Positions 37,430 through 46,776 are shown, numbered from the stretch's first letter. The stretch is 64,000 nt of DNA from Dyella_B acidisoli (GCF_049532895.1 NZ_CP064031.1:558001-622000); one strand, 5' to 3'. Numbers and translations: made by a program. The notes: a model not told the origin generated them from the sequence alone.

Positions 37430-38622
37430 CCCTGTTGTCCCCGCATTTGGAACAACTGCATGATCATTTCATTGGCCGTGCTGATCACTTGGGACGAAGC
37501 CTGAAAGCCGCGCTGGATAAGGATGAGCCGGCCAAACTCGGTCGACAGATCGACGTTGGATGCTTCCACCGCTCCAGAGATCAGCTGTCCGACACCCGGG
37601 CCGCGGCTGGTGGTGTATTGCGGTGCCGAGGCGCGTGAAGCGTCGAATAGGCCATTGCCTTGCTGGGTGAGCAGTTGCGTATCGGTAAAGCTCGCCAGCG
37701 CAACGGAGCCAAGTTCAAGTTTTTGCCCGTTGGAATAGCCGACATTCAGTACGCCGTCGGCATCGACATAAAGCGAAGACAAGATGCCGGCGCCATAGCC
37801 ATCCACACTGGCAACCTTTAGCGTGGACACTGAGCCGGACGAAAAGCCGGTCACGCCGCTCGAGAAGTCCAACGTAAAGGTGAATGGCGCACCACCGGTG
37901 GGCGTCATGGTGACATCAATCCTGTCCATGCCTGGTTCCGGGATGCCGCCCAAAAATTGCAAGGCGCTCTGTTGGACGACGCTTCCGTTTTCGTCGGTCA
38001 CCGTCACGGCCCAGCGGCCCGGGAAGATCTTGTTGTCGGGCTTGAAGTTGATCGTCAGTGTGTGCTGATCACCGTTGCCGTCGTACACAACGACATTGGG
38101 AATGGAAAAGTCGGTAGCACTTGAGGAGAGGTTGTCGGAGAACTGCACCAGTGTGGTGGCTACCGGCGGATTTATAGTCTTGTCAGTGAGGGAGATCGCC
38201 TCAGGCTTTCCTGCAGAATTGAGCATGGCCAGACGCAGACCGGTGACTTTGTCGACCAGATAACCGTCATCGCCCACCACGAATTGTCCCGTGCGCGCGT
38301 ATTGAGCCTTTTGTCCATCGAGCAGGGTGAGGAAGCCGTTGCCCTGAATGGCAAGATCCAGATCGCCGTCGCTTTGGCGAATTTCGCCCTGGCTGAAGTC
38401 GATCGACGCATAGCCATATTCCACACCGGTGCCGAAGTACGTGGTCGACGTCGTTCCCGCTTGGCCTGGCGCGAATTCTTGGCCGTAGAACAGGTCGGCA
38501 AACCGCGGCGTGGTCGCCTTGAAGCCGGGCGTATTCATATTGGCTACGTTATTGCTGATGGTTTGCAAGCCTTTGGAATAGGCCGTCAAACCGCTCATTC
38601 CGATATAGATGCTTTCCAGCAT
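37426..38622 (-). CDS. flgE: Flagellar hook protein FlgE
   Basis: A 398-residue axial protein. The N-terminal flagellar rod motif is SGLTAYSKGLQTISNNVANM followed by NTPGFK. The C-terminal motif has GAVEASNVDLSTEFGRLILI and QGFQASSQVISTANEMI, and domains in between carry the FlgE pattern. It is exported unfolded through the flagellar gate and forms the hook. Length is normal (E. coli 402). It follows flgD by nine bases. Confidence 0.94.
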   Translation of the reverse strand: MLESIYIGMSGLTAYSKGLQTISNNVANMNTPGFKATTPRFADLFYGQEFAPGQAGTTSTTYFGTGVEYGYASIDFSQGEIRQSDGDLDLAIQGNGFLTLLDGQKAQYARTGQFVVGDDGYLVDKVTGLRLAMLNSAGKPEAISLTDKTINPPVATTLVQFSDNLSSSATDFSIPNVVVYDGNGDQHTLTINFKPDNKIFPGRWAVTVTDENGSVVQQSALQFLGGIPEPGMDRIDVTMTPTGGAPFTFTLDFSSGVTGFSSGSVSTLKVASVDGYGAGILSSLYVDADGVLNVGYSNGQKLELGSVALASFTDTQLLTQQGNGLFDASRASAPQYTTSRGPGVGQLISGAVEASNVDLSTEFGRLILIQRGFQASSQVISTANEMIMQLFQMRGQQG

Positions 38623-38631
38623 GATCTGCTC

Positions 38632-39039
38632 CTAGCGAACTTGCTTGATCTGGGACACGGTGGCGTTGGTTAGGAAATCGCCGTTGGGTGTTGCGATGAC
38701 CAATTCAGGCTGATCGCCTTCGAACGAAATGCTTTTCACGACGCCGCTGACGGCCGACGTATTAGTGGTCACGTCGACGGTTCGACCGAGCAGCCCCAGT
38801 GTCTGCGTGGCCGACTGCACCTGCAGCAGGCTGTCGATCTTGTCAGTCAGCTGCCTGGTTTGTTCGAGCGTGGTGAACTGCGCGAGTTGCGAGACGAACT
38901 CGAAGTTGTCCACGGGTTTGAGTGGGTCCTGGTATGTCAGCTGGGTCAAAATGATCTGCAGCAAAGACTGCATATCCAGGCCCAGCGCACCGGCGCCGGC
39001 ATTGGCCGCGGAAGCAGCGCTTATGGGATTAGTGGCCAT
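38632..39039 (-). CDS. flgD: Hook-capping protein FlgD (short form)
   Basis: A 135-residue protein. The conserved N-terminal FlgD region is clear (IILTQLTYQDPLKPVDNFEF, QLAQFTTLEQ). The rest holds only a small beta part (LLGRTVDVTT, NATVSQIKQV). Most FlgD proteins have about 230 residues with an added Ig-like domain, which is missing here. It caps the growing hook. It overlaps the fliK-like gene by 11 bases. Confidence 0.88.
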   Translation of the reverse strand: MATNPISAASAANAGAGALGLDMQSLLQIILTQLTYQDPLKPVDNFEFVSQLAQFTTLEQTRQLTDKIDSLLQVQSATQTLGLLGRTVDVTTNTSAVSGVVKSISFEGDQPELVIATPNGDFLTNATVSQIKQVR

Positions 39040-39712
39040 ATTGGATTCCTTTCATCCGCGCGGGATATTCAGTTCCATTGATGATCAATGACGCCTGTAC
39101 GATGCCGAGTCGATCCAGCGCTTCCTGCACGGTGCGCCGGAGACGTTGAATGGCTTCGTTATCGCCGGGGTAGCGCACGACGATGGCGGGTGCATTCGCT
39201 TGGTTCAGAACGGTCAATCGATATGGCTCTTTCGTCTCCGACGTTTCGCGAGCGGAGCAAGGGACGCTCTGACGATTGGAGAGATCAGCTGACTTGTCCT
39301 CAGCGAGATCATTCATGCGCATCAGGCATGAAGGCATTGCTTGGAACAGGTCCTGCAACGTTTCATGTTCGCTATCGTGCATCGCTACGTATGGCGGAAT
39401 GACATCGCGTGTGGCATCGGGCGCATGCATAACAGGCAGGTAGCGCGGTTGTTGCTGAGCTGGCTCGAAACCTGGAGGGAAGGTGTTAGCAGCGAGATCG
39501 GGCTTCAATCCTATGAAAGGAGCTGTCGCTGAAGAACTGCCCATGCCTTTCTGATCAGACCGGACGGACACGGGGTTTGGTCCAGGGCGTGCTCCCGGCC
39601 ACATGTCCTTTTCCATGCCTTGCATAAGTTGCTGGAAGTTCGTGCCATCGTTCGATGCGGTGTAACGACCATGAGCTTCCGACGTACTTGCGGTGGCGTT
39701 GAGAATTTTCAT
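39029..39712 (-). CDS. Probable hook-length control protein (FliK-like)
   Basis: A 227-residue protein, Pro/Gln/Asp-rich and probably disordered in the first 150 residues. A folded C-terminal part follows (LTVLNQANAPAIVVRYPGDN, LRRTVQEALDRLG). I see no clear FliK substrate-switch domain, so the call rests on its place between fliJ and flgD, where fliK stands in many operons of this order, and on the disordered N-terminus. It overlaps fliJ by four bases. Confidence 0.5.
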   Translation of the reverse strand: MKILNATASTSEAHGRYTASNDGTNFQQLMQGMEKDMWPGARPGPNPVSVRSDQKGMGSSSATAPFIGLKPDLAANTFPPGFEPAQQQPRYLPVMHAPDATRDVIPPYVAMHDSEHETLQDLFQAMPSCLMRMNDLAEDKSADLSNRQSVPCSARETSETKEPYRLTVLNQANAPAIVVRYPGDNEAIQRLRRTVQEALDRLGIVQASLIINGTEYPARMKGIQYGH

Positions 39713-40161
39713 GGTTGCACACCGCGCGCAAGTAGCCTGTCTTCCAGCGCACTCAATCGCTTCTCCTCGATATGTCTGTCCTCAGCACGCTTGAACCGCT
39801 TTGCGAGCCGTTCGGCTGCATCCAGTTGTTCCTGCGTCCGGTGCAGTGCTTTCATCTGCTCTTCCAATTCGGCATGCGCGCTCGACGCCTTCTGGCGGCA
39901 AAGGCGCAAATGACCTTGCGCAAGTTCGGTGGTTCGGGTCCAGCTAGCCATCAGCTGCGGAGACAGAACGCCGGTGGTAGTCAATGCGTGCCTGGTGCGC
40001 TCGGTGCACGAAAGCGCGGCCTCTTGCGCGTTCTGGGCGTCTTCGTCGCCGCGAATCGCTTCGGCGTGCGCGCGAAGAGCAAGGCTGCGGGCCTGTTCCC
40101 ACTGCAGCTCGCGAAGCTTCATGATGTCCTGCGCCATGCGGCGCTGTGATGATCTGCTCAT
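39709..40161 (-). CDS. fliJ: Flagellar export chaperone FliJ
   Basis: A 150-residue, highly helical, charged protein with heptad patterns along most of its length (KLRELQWEQARSLALRAHAE, AEERLAKRF-type segments), as expected for the two-helix coiled coil of FliJ. FliJ sits in the FliI ring and binds FlhA. The family is weakly conserved; size and place after fliI support the call. ATGA overlaps join it to both neighbours. Confidence 0.8.
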   Translation of the reverse strand: MSRSSQRRMAQDIMKLRELQWEQARSLALRAHAEAIRGDEDAQNAQEAALSCTERTRHALTTTGVLSPQLMASWTRTTELAQGHLRLCRQKASSAHAELEEQMKALHRTQEQLDAAERLAKRFKRAEDRHIEEKRLSALEDRLLARGVQP

Positions 40162-41474
40162 GCAGTTTCACCAAGCAGTTCCGCCAGATCGGTCAGCGCC
40201 TGCGCACGCGATGTCGAGAGGCTGACGTCCTGCTTCAGGAACTGTATCAATGCCGGACGGGTCTTCAGCGCGAGGTCTAGCGCTGGGTTGCTGCCGGCGA
40301 CATACAGGCCCGATTCGACCAACGTGCGAGAGGCGTCGTATAGCGACAGTTGTCCGACTGCCTCCGTTGCCAACGTCCTTTCATTGAGCGTCGTGACTTG
40401 TCGAAGGACTCGGCTGACGCTGCGTGGTACATCGATGGCGGGAAAGTGACCTTGCTCGGCCATGGCGCGCGTCAACACGATGTGTCCATCGAGCAGGGCG
40501 CGGAGCGTTTCCGCCATTGGGTCGTCGATATCATCCGTCTCCGTCAGGACGGTCATGATGGCCGTGCTGGCGCCGCCTTGGCGCAGAGCGCCGCACCGCT
40601 CGACGATTTTCGGCAATGCCGCGAACACGCTCGGCGTATAAGCACGAAGAGTTGGCGGTTCGCCCGCAGCCAGGCCGATTTCGCGCAAAGCTAGTGCATA
40701 GCGTGTCACCGAATCGATCAGCAGCAATACATGTTTGCCTTGCGCGCGGAAATATTCCGCATAGGCGAGCGCCAAGGGCACGCTGCGGGCACGCATGACA
40801 GCGGGCCGATCGGATGTGGCCACCACCATCACCGATCGCTTCCGCGTTTCGTCATTCAACGCATGACGCCAAAACTCATCCGCCTCGCGACCACGTTCCC
40901 CCACCAGGCAGAGGATGCAGATATCGGCTTTGATATGCCGGGCGAGCCCTCCTAATAGCGTTGTCTTCCCGACACCGCTTCCCGCAAAAATGCCGACGCG
41001 CTGTCCGATGCCCAGCGTCAGCAAGCTGTCGATGGCGCGACACCCTGTTTCCAACGGCTGTGTCGGCGTAACGCGATCGAGCGCGGCGGTATCCATGCCT
41101 GCGAGCGGCCAACGGTCGCCTGTCGTCGGCATAGGGCGCCCGCCGTCAACGGGCGCGCCGAGCGGGTCGACGACACGTCCCAGCAGATGGGGGCCGACCG
41201 AAACGTCGGTGCCTATGCGAACAGCTTCGACCCTGTCGCCCACGCATAGCGAGGCTACCGGTGCATAGGGTGCCAGCGTCACCCGGCCACGCTCCGCCTT
41301 GACCACCTCGGCCATCACGTTGCCGGCTATGCAAAACGAACCCAGCGCAACACCCGGGCCATCGGCTTCGATGTAGGTGGGCATGATGCGTGTGACGGTG
41401 CCGAGCCGTGCAACCGTATCGGCGCCGCTGAAAGCACGGATGTAGCGCGAGTGATAGACGGCGGAATCAATCAT
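40158..41474 (-). CDS. fliI: Flagellar export ATPase FliI
   Basis: A 438-residue cytoplasmic ATPase. Walker A is GIFAGSGVGKTTLLG (about 160-174); Walker B is HVLLLIDSVTRYALALRE. PLETGCRAIDSLLTLGIGQR precedes it, as in all FliI/YscN proteins. Length agrees with FliI (E. coli 457). It unfolds and releases export substrates with FliH and FliJ. It overlaps fliH by eight bases. Confidence 0.95.
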   Translation of the reverse strand: MIDSAVYHSRYIRAFSGADTVARLGTVTRIMPTYIEADGPGVALGSFCIAGNVMAEVVKAERGRVTLAPYAPVASLCVGDRVEAVRIGTDVSVGPHLLGRVVDPLGAPVDGGRPMPTTGDRWPLAGMDTAALDRVTPTQPLETGCRAIDSLLTLGIGQRVGIFAGSGVGKTTLLGGLARHIKADICILCLVGERGREADEFWRHALNDETRKRSVMVVATSDRPAVMRARSVPLALAYAEYFRAQGKHVLLLIDSVTRYALALREIGLAAGEPPTLRAYTPSVFAALPKIVERCGALRQGGASTAIMTVLTETDDIDDPMAETLRALLDGHIVLTRAMAEQGHFPAIDVPRSVSRVLRQVTTLNERTLATEAVGQLSLYDASRTLVESGLYVAGSNPALDLALKTRPALIQFLKQDVSLSTSRAQALTDLAELLGETA

Positions 41475-42153
41475 CGTTGCGCAACTCGGTGAAGATGGCC
41501 GCCAAGCGCTGCCGTTGCGTTGTCAGGCTGGCGTCGATTCGTCCCAGCGTCAGATGGAGGATGCAGGTGCCGGCATCTGCCGTGGCTTTTGCAGTAACGG
41601 TCAAGCCGTGGCGGGACTGTATGCCGGCAAGGCCATTTTCAAGAGCAGCGCTTGCAGGGAAATCGTGGGACGACACATCGATGGACAGTACGGTATCCGC
41701 CGCCAGATAACGCAGCTGTCGCTCGACGGTCTGCGTGATCAAATGCGCGTAGTGCGAGGGTCGGTCAATGACGCACGACAATGCTGATTCGGCGACATCG
41801 AGGGATAGCGGCATTAGGGCATCCAGCGTTTCGTCGAAGCGAGCCACTGCGCGCTCGATGCCATGCTTGAGCAGACCGATGTGTTCGTTGTGATCTTTCT
41901 GGATGGTTTTAACTGCCGCTTGCTCGCCCTCTCTGACGCCGCGTTCGTAGGCTTCGGTTTCCTGGCGGGCATGAGTCCCCGACAGGTCTTCGAGCTGTCG
42001 TTCCAAGTCGGCCACGCGTGCTCGCAATGCATCCATTTCGCGCACTTCGCTTGAGGCATCAAGGCGGTGCATCGTCGAATCGGAGGACGATAACGCAGTC
42101 TGGTAGCGCTCGCGCGTCACGACGACTGTGTTGGCTTTCACCAGGCCATTCAT
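41467..42153 (-). CDS. fliH: Flagellar assembly protein FliH
   Basis: A 228-residue protein. The N-terminal part is a long helix (MDALRARVADLERQLEDLSG) followed by the FliH-type ERGVREGEQAAVKTIQ segment. The C-terminal globular part (LDVAESALSCVIDRPSHYAH, SVDVSSHDFPASAALENG) resembles the stator fold that inhibits FliI. I placed the start at MNGLVKANTV because its ATG overlaps the upstream stop as ATGA, like the other joints of this operon; a longer frame to 42279 would overlap the previous gene by 130 bases. Confidence 0.82.
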   Translation of the reverse strand: MNGLVKANTVVVTRERYQTALSSSDSTMHRLDASSEVREMDALRARVADLERQLEDLSGTHARQETEAYERGVREGEQAAVKTIQKDHNEHIGLLKHGIERAVARFDETLDALMPLSLDVAESALSCVIDRPSHYAHLITQTVERQLRYLAADTVLSIDVSSHDFPASAALENGLAGIQSRHGLTVTAKATADAGTCILHLTLGRIDASLTTQRQRLAAIFTELRNDD

Positions 42154-42638
42154 CGGCGTGCCATCCATTGCATGAAGCGCGGCCACGCGGATTTTTTCCG
42201 TTGGTGCAACAGCGGCATGCTCTTTGCGCAAGCACTGGCTGCCACCTGCAGCGAGCGTTGCGTACGTTCGGTCATCCATCGGGATGCGTCAGGCAGCTTG
42301 GCGGCGATCGACTTGGCGGGAGACAGCCGTTCGACCATCGCATGTCGTTGCGTATCACCCATGCAGGCAAGCACGCGCTTGCCGATTTCGATCGGCAGGC
42401 GTTCGATAAGCGCAGCCATGCGTTGTTGGTCCGCCTCTGCGGCATCCGGCAACGGCGCCACACTGGCGTCGTCTAGCAAGGCTTTCCAGCGGGTTCCAGC
42501 TGCGGCCAGCAAAGGCTTCAGACGACGACGCTGGTCGTCGCTGAGTGTGGACCAGATCCATTCGATGTCCTCGATGCCACACCGATCGAGCTGGACCACC
42601 GCGCGACGAAGCTCGCGCTCCTGCTTAGGATCGAGCAT
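42150..42638 (-). CDS. Short protein in the fliG position
   Basis: A 162-residue helical protein. Two segments (WIWSTLSDDQRRRLKPLLAA and LIERLPIEIGKRVLACMGD) resemble the armadillo-like helical repeats of FliG middle domains, but FliG has about 330 residues, and its torque-helix charged motif is not visible. The C-terminus is basic. Standing exactly between fliF and fliH, it may be a reduced FliG or an unrelated flagellar protein. The start was chosen at MLDPKQERE, with GGAG before it inside the fliF end. Confidence 0.55.
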   Translation of the reverse strand: MLDPKQERELRRAVVQLDRCGIEDIEWIWSTLSDDQRRRLKPLLAAAGTRWKALLDDASVAPLPDAAEADQQRMAALIERLPIEIGKRVLACMGDTQRHAMVERLSPAKSIAAKLPDASRWMTERTQRSLQVAASACAKSMPLLHQRKKSAWPRFMQWMARR

Positions 42639-43284
42639 GGGTTCGCTCCGGTTCGCTAAGCAGCAACTGCAATCGATTCGCCAGCGCTTTGCGCTCATCC
42701 TCGGTGAGGCGCGCGGGTTGCTTTCGTCCTGGCCAAACCACGCGGAGAAGCAAGCCGATACCGACGCCACCGCATAGCAGCGCTGCAATCAATACCCACA
42801 GGGGCGCTGCCGTGCTGTGGGAGATAGACATTGCAGCAGGCGCGCTTGCTGATTGAGCTGCGGGTGGAGCGGCTGCATTGTCCGACGGTAAGGATTGGCG
42901 TTGGGCAGGCACCTTTGCTACTGCAGGCTGATCGGCGCGAACGGCGATCGTGCACACGTCGCCGCGGGTGGCATCCATGCCGATCGTAGCGGCGACCAGT
43001 GCTTGCAGTGATTTGGATTCGTCTGCGGTCGGTGCACGGTCTAACACAATACCGACCGAAAGACGTTTGACGGACCCGGGCGCGGAAACGACCTGTTCAA
43101 GCGTGCGCTGCGTTTTCTTTTGCGCAGCCGACGGCAGGCCACTGGGTGGCAAGGGCGGAAGACTGATCTTGCGACCTGGCTTCTCGTTGGTCGGAAGCGG
43201 CGGGATGACCGCAGCCACATTCGCATCGGACGACGGCGCTGTATCGGATTCGCGGGTAAGGCTGACTTGGTCGAAATTGATACC
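42625..43284 (-). pseudogene. fliF: 3' part of fliF (MS-ring protein), 5' end missing
   Basis: About 219 codons remain. They start near INFDQVSLTRESD, which corresponds to the DFsqvE-type entry of the FliF collar region. SVKRLSVGIVLDRAPTADES and the GMDATRGDVCTI motif, one membrane helix (APLWVLIAALLCGGVGIGLL) and the FliG-binding tail follow. Intact FliF has about 550 residues, so the first helix and ring-building domains are gone. Upstream of this point the minus strand is only the shadow of the RHS gene. The break removes the probable operon promoter and fliE. Confidence 0.85.
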
Positions 43285-46200
43285 GTGTTCGGCCAAACCA
43301 CCCAGCACACCGACATCGCCGGGCGCGTCACCGATTACCTGTACACCTACAACGGCCTGCTCAAGCAGCAGGGCAACACCTTCTACAGCTACTACAACAA
43401 CGGCCTGCTGCGCGACATGGTCGATACCGAAAACGGTACCCGCGGTTACTACGAATACGACGCCAACGGCAACCGCACCTTCGACGGCTACACCGGCAAG
43501 AGCGGCAACTGGGCGTTCCAGCAAAGCGTGGCCGAATACGACGCACTCAACCGCCTGGTGAAGGTCACCGACCCCCGCTACAACATCGTGTACGAATACG
43601 ACGCCGTGGGTAACCGCATCCACATGGTGTCGACCTACAACGACGCCTTCGGCCAACCCAACCAGGTGCAGGACTACTGGTACGCCTACGACGCGATGAA
43701 CCGCTTCACCACGACGATGGGCGTGCTCAGCAATGGCCGTGGATCGAGTGCGACGGACACCAGCACCTACGTGTACCAAGGCACCAGCGGCGACGGTGTC
43801 AGCATCGCCTACAACACCTTCGGCGAACGCGTGATCGCCACCTACGCGTACGATGGCCATACCGAAAGCTACGCCTACGACGCGCAGGGCTACCTCACCA
43901 CCACCACACTCAAGAACCAGGACGGCAGCCTGATGGGCATCGCCGTGCGTGAAAACGACTTGGCCGGCCGCGTCATCCACTACATCGAATACGACGCCAA
44001 CCGCTTCGTCACGCAAGAGGTCTGGCACACCTGGGACAACGACAGCCTGCTGCTGCAAGACAAAGTCATCGCCTGGGACATCAACGCCAAGGACGACAAC
44101 GGCAACATCGCGCCGCGCTACACCATCACCACGACCACCACGCATCGATTAGCCGACGGCACCGTCAGCAGCACGTACGCCGACTACGACAGCAAGAACG
44201 ACGGCAGCAGCCCTCATACGTACATCACCACCACCTACGACTACGTGTGGTTCGACAGCGCCAAGCAAAGCACGATCAAGGTGCAAGCCAGCAACCAGGA
44301 CGTGAAGGGCTGGGCACCGGGCCTGAGTGCGTTCGAGTACGACAGCTTCGGACGCATCAAGGCCGCCTACGACGTCGAAGGCGGACGAGGGTTTGCGTAC
44401 CAAACCGATGGTGAAGGAAGAATCCTGCAGCGCGACGAACTGCTGGGTACGTATAACGAACAAACCGGCAAGATCGATAACGCCACCAGCAACCGCTGGC
44501 ACGCCTACTACTACCTGGACGATCGCCAGATCGGCAACGTCGGCAACGACGGCGTCGAGCGCATCGACTATGCCCAGGAACTGGCGCAACGCAACTTCGA
44601 CAACAGCGATGCCAGCCACAAGCGCTTTCGTCCCGTAGCGGGCGCGGACTTCGACAGCAACTACACCCCGATCAACAGCCTGTATCCGACGGCCGCACCG
44701 GGCAGCTACATCGTGCATGCCGGTGACACGCTCACGTCCATTGCGCAAGCGCTGTGGGGTGACAGCAGCTTGTGGTGGCTGCTGGCCGATGCGAATGGCC
44801 TAAGCCTCAACGAACCCTTGATCGCGAACACGGTGCTGACCGTGCCGAACAAGGTGACGAACATCCACAACAACTCAAGCACGTTTAAGCCGTATGACGC
44901 GGGTAAGGCGATTGGCAATACCAATCCGACAATTCCGGATGCGCCGCCACCGCCGCAGCCCAAGGGCGGTGGGTGTGGTGGTGCGTTGCAGATCATCGCC
45001 ATCGTGGTGGCCGTGGTGGCGACCGCCGTGACCGCCGGTGCTGCCATCACCGCGCTTGCCCCCGCCTTCGCAGGGGCAGGACTCGGCGCCACGGCAGCCA
45101 GTATTGCCGCGGGTGTCGTCGGTGGCGCCATCGGCGGCGCGGTCGGCTCTATTGCCAGCCAAGGTGTGCTGATCGCCGGTGGCGCGCAAAACGGCTTTAA
45201 CTGGAAAGGCGTGGCCATCAACGCGTTGAGCGCCGGCGTCACCTACGGCACGGCGTCAGCCTTCGGCGCGGGAGCCATCGGCAGCGCCACGACCCCGGGC
45301 GGCGCGGCCGCTGAAGTGGCACGCGACAGCGGTAACTTCTTCGGTGCCGTGGCGCGCGGCGCTACAGCTGGCGCCGCCAACAACGTGCTGGGCAGCGTCA
45401 CGGGCTTGCAAAGCTTCAGCTGGAAGAACATCGCTGCCAGTGCGGTAGCCGCAGGTGTGAGTTACGGTCTCAACAAAGTCGTCGATACCCAACTGCCGAA
45501 AAGCGTGACCAACAACGGCGGATTCCAACTGGCACGCGATTACAGCAGCAACCTGGCTGGCAACGTGGCCTATACCGCGGCGACGGGCCAAAGCGTGTCG
45601 CGCAATCTGGACAACCTGCTCTACAGCGCAGCAGGGCAGACCCTTGGCAATAGCATTGCGGGGAGTATTGCGGATAGGTCGAAGGCGTCGAGTCAGCAAA
45701 GCAGTGCGAGCAAACTCAGTGCGGCGGCGATTGTCCGAAGCGGCGATGCGTTGCCGAATATCGCGATCTCAGCTCGGGATATCGTCAGTCCGATTGCGTT
45801 CGAGGCGCAGCCGTTGGAGGTTGATCCGTATAAGTTGACGTTTGCGGATATTGGGCCGGTGGTGCTGAGTTCTCCTTTTGATGGAGTGACGGGAAGTGCG
45901 CAGACAACCTATACGTCGTTTGCAGGGGTGAGGGGAGATGCTGTGACCTATAGCCGGTCATCTTCACAGGTGTCGTTGTCAGGTGTGCGAGGTGATGTAT
46001 TGCCTGCATCCGACTTGAGCGCACCTTCTAATGGTTTTGCAACTTGGGGTAGGGGCGTTGATGAGCCGCAGCCTCACATCGGCAACGCCTCTTTGCAAAA
46101 CCTTGGGCTGTACGACTGGCTGGGCGCTGGAAATACTGCTGCCGGGACTACATTTGCCGGTGTGCAGGCGCTAGGTGAAAAGGGATTTAATTTTGGGGTA

Positions 46201-46776
46201 AGCCTGGCTAGACCAGCGATCTATGATTCTTTGCTGGTTGCTGGTGGAGGGAAGGGAATTAACGCGATACCGACGGTGATTGAGCTATATACAGACGCAG
46301 GACGGATAGCAAGTAGTCCTTTGACAAAAACCTTTGGAGTTAATTTGAGCAAGGCAGTGCCTGCTATGAAGATGTTTGGTCTGTGGTCTTCGTTTGCAGC
46401 TCCTGGTATCGAGGGTTTTTCGCTCTTGAACCAAGATAAGCCTGTTGATGGAGGGGATATAGGGCATTTTGCCGTAACGGGAGGGGTGTCTTTTGGCCTT
46501 TCCAAATTTGGACTTCCCGGCGCGTTGCTAGGAGCTGATTGGACAATTTTGGACACGTCAGCCCAGAGCTACCACTACACTCCTGCGTTCGGAGGAAATG
46601 CTGGCAAATATATCAATGGATGGCGCGCAGTGTGGGCAACGGGGTCGGATAATCGAGAATTTGGAATACAAAAGATTCAAAGGGAGAGTTCAGGTCTTAC
46701 TCACGAGCAAGCAGCCGGCATGTATGATTTGATTCAGTTTGGACGTCAGTCAAAATACATGCCTAAGCTTCCTTGA
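43285..46776 (+). CDS. RHS/YD-repeat protein, 5'-truncated, with novel C-terminal end
   Basis: About 1,160 codons. The frame enters abruptly in YD-repeat sequence (IAGRVTDYLYTYNGLLKQQ, GYYEYDANGNRTFDGYTG); the signal and shell N-terminus of an RHS protein are missing. A LysM domain follows (YIVHAGDTLTSIAQALWGDS), then a Gly/Ala-rich hydrophobic region (IIAIVVAVVATAVTAGAAIT). The last 250 residues or so (VSLARPAIYDSLL, GHFAVTGGVSFGLSKFG) match no toxin I know, and are coded by more AT-rich DNA. The frame extends to an ATG at 43120, but that part is the antisense of fliF and is not credible as RHS. A small membrane protein gene follows. Confidence 0.85.
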   Translation: MFGQTTQHTDIAGRVTDYLYTYNGLLKQQGNTFYSYYNNGLLRDMVDTENGTRGYYEYDANGNRTFDGYTGKSGNWAFQQSVAEYDALNRLVKVTDPRYNIVYEYDAVGNRIHMVSTYNDAFGQPNQVQDYWYAYDAMNRFTTTMGVLSNGRGSSATDTSTYVYQGTSGDGVSIAYNTFGERVIATYAYDGHTESYAYDAQGYLTTTTLKNQDGSLMGIAVRENDLAGRVIHYIEYDANRFVTQEVWHTWDNDSLLLQDKVIAWDINAKDDNGNIAPRYTITTTTTHRLADGTVSSTYADYDSKNDGSSPHTYITTTYDYVWFDSAKQSTIKVQASNQDVKGWAPGLSAFEYDSFGRIKAAYDVEGGRGFAYQTDGEGRILQRDELLGTYNEQTGKIDNATSNRWHAYYYLDDRQIGNVGNDGVERIDYAQELAQRNFDNSDASHKRFRPVAGADFDSNYTPINSLYPTAAPGSYIVHAGDTLTSIAQALWGDSSLWWLLADANGLSLNEPLIANTVLTVPNKVTNIHNNSSTFKPYDAGKAIGNTNPTIPDAPPPPQPKGGGCGGALQIIAIVVAVVATAVTAGAAITALAPAFAGAGLGATAASIAAGVVGGAIGGAVGSIASQGVLIAGGAQNGFNWKGVAINALSAGVTYGTASAFGAGAIGSATTPGGAAAEVARDSGNFFGAVARGATAGAANNVLGSVTGLQSFSWKNIAASAVAAGVSYGLNKVVDTQLPKSVTNNGGFQLARDYSSNLAGNVAYTAATGQSVSRNLDNLLYSAAGQTLGNSIAGSIADRSKASSQQSSASKLSAAAIVRSGDALPNIAISARDIVSPIAFEAQPLEVDPYKLTFADIGPVVLSSPFDGVTGSAQTTYTSFAGVRGDAVTYSRSSSQVSLSGVRGDVLPASDLSAPSNGFATWGRGVDEPQPHIGNASLQNLGLYDWLGAGNTAAGTTFAGVQALGEKGFNFGVSLARPAIYDSLLVAGGGKGINAIPTVIELYTDAGRIASSPLTKTFGVNLSKAVPAMKMFGLWSSFAAPGIEGFSLLNQDKPVDGGDIGHFAVTGGVSFGLSKFGLPGALLGADWTILDTSAQSYHYTPAFGGNAGKYINGWRAVWATGSDNREFGIQKIQRESSGLTHEQAAGMYDLIQFGRQSKYMPKLP

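Noticed and set aside
43120..43284. ATG at 43120 as start of the RHS protein
   Set aside because: The first 55 codons are the reverse of fliF, Arg-rich and unlike any RHS N-terminus.
43290..44145. Long N-terminal extension of the fliF frame on the minus strand
   Set aside because: It reads the RHS gene backwards (Val/Gly/His-rich) and is not FliF sequence; a short stretch GVLGGLAEHGINFD looks like an ACT domain, but this is chance at the junction.
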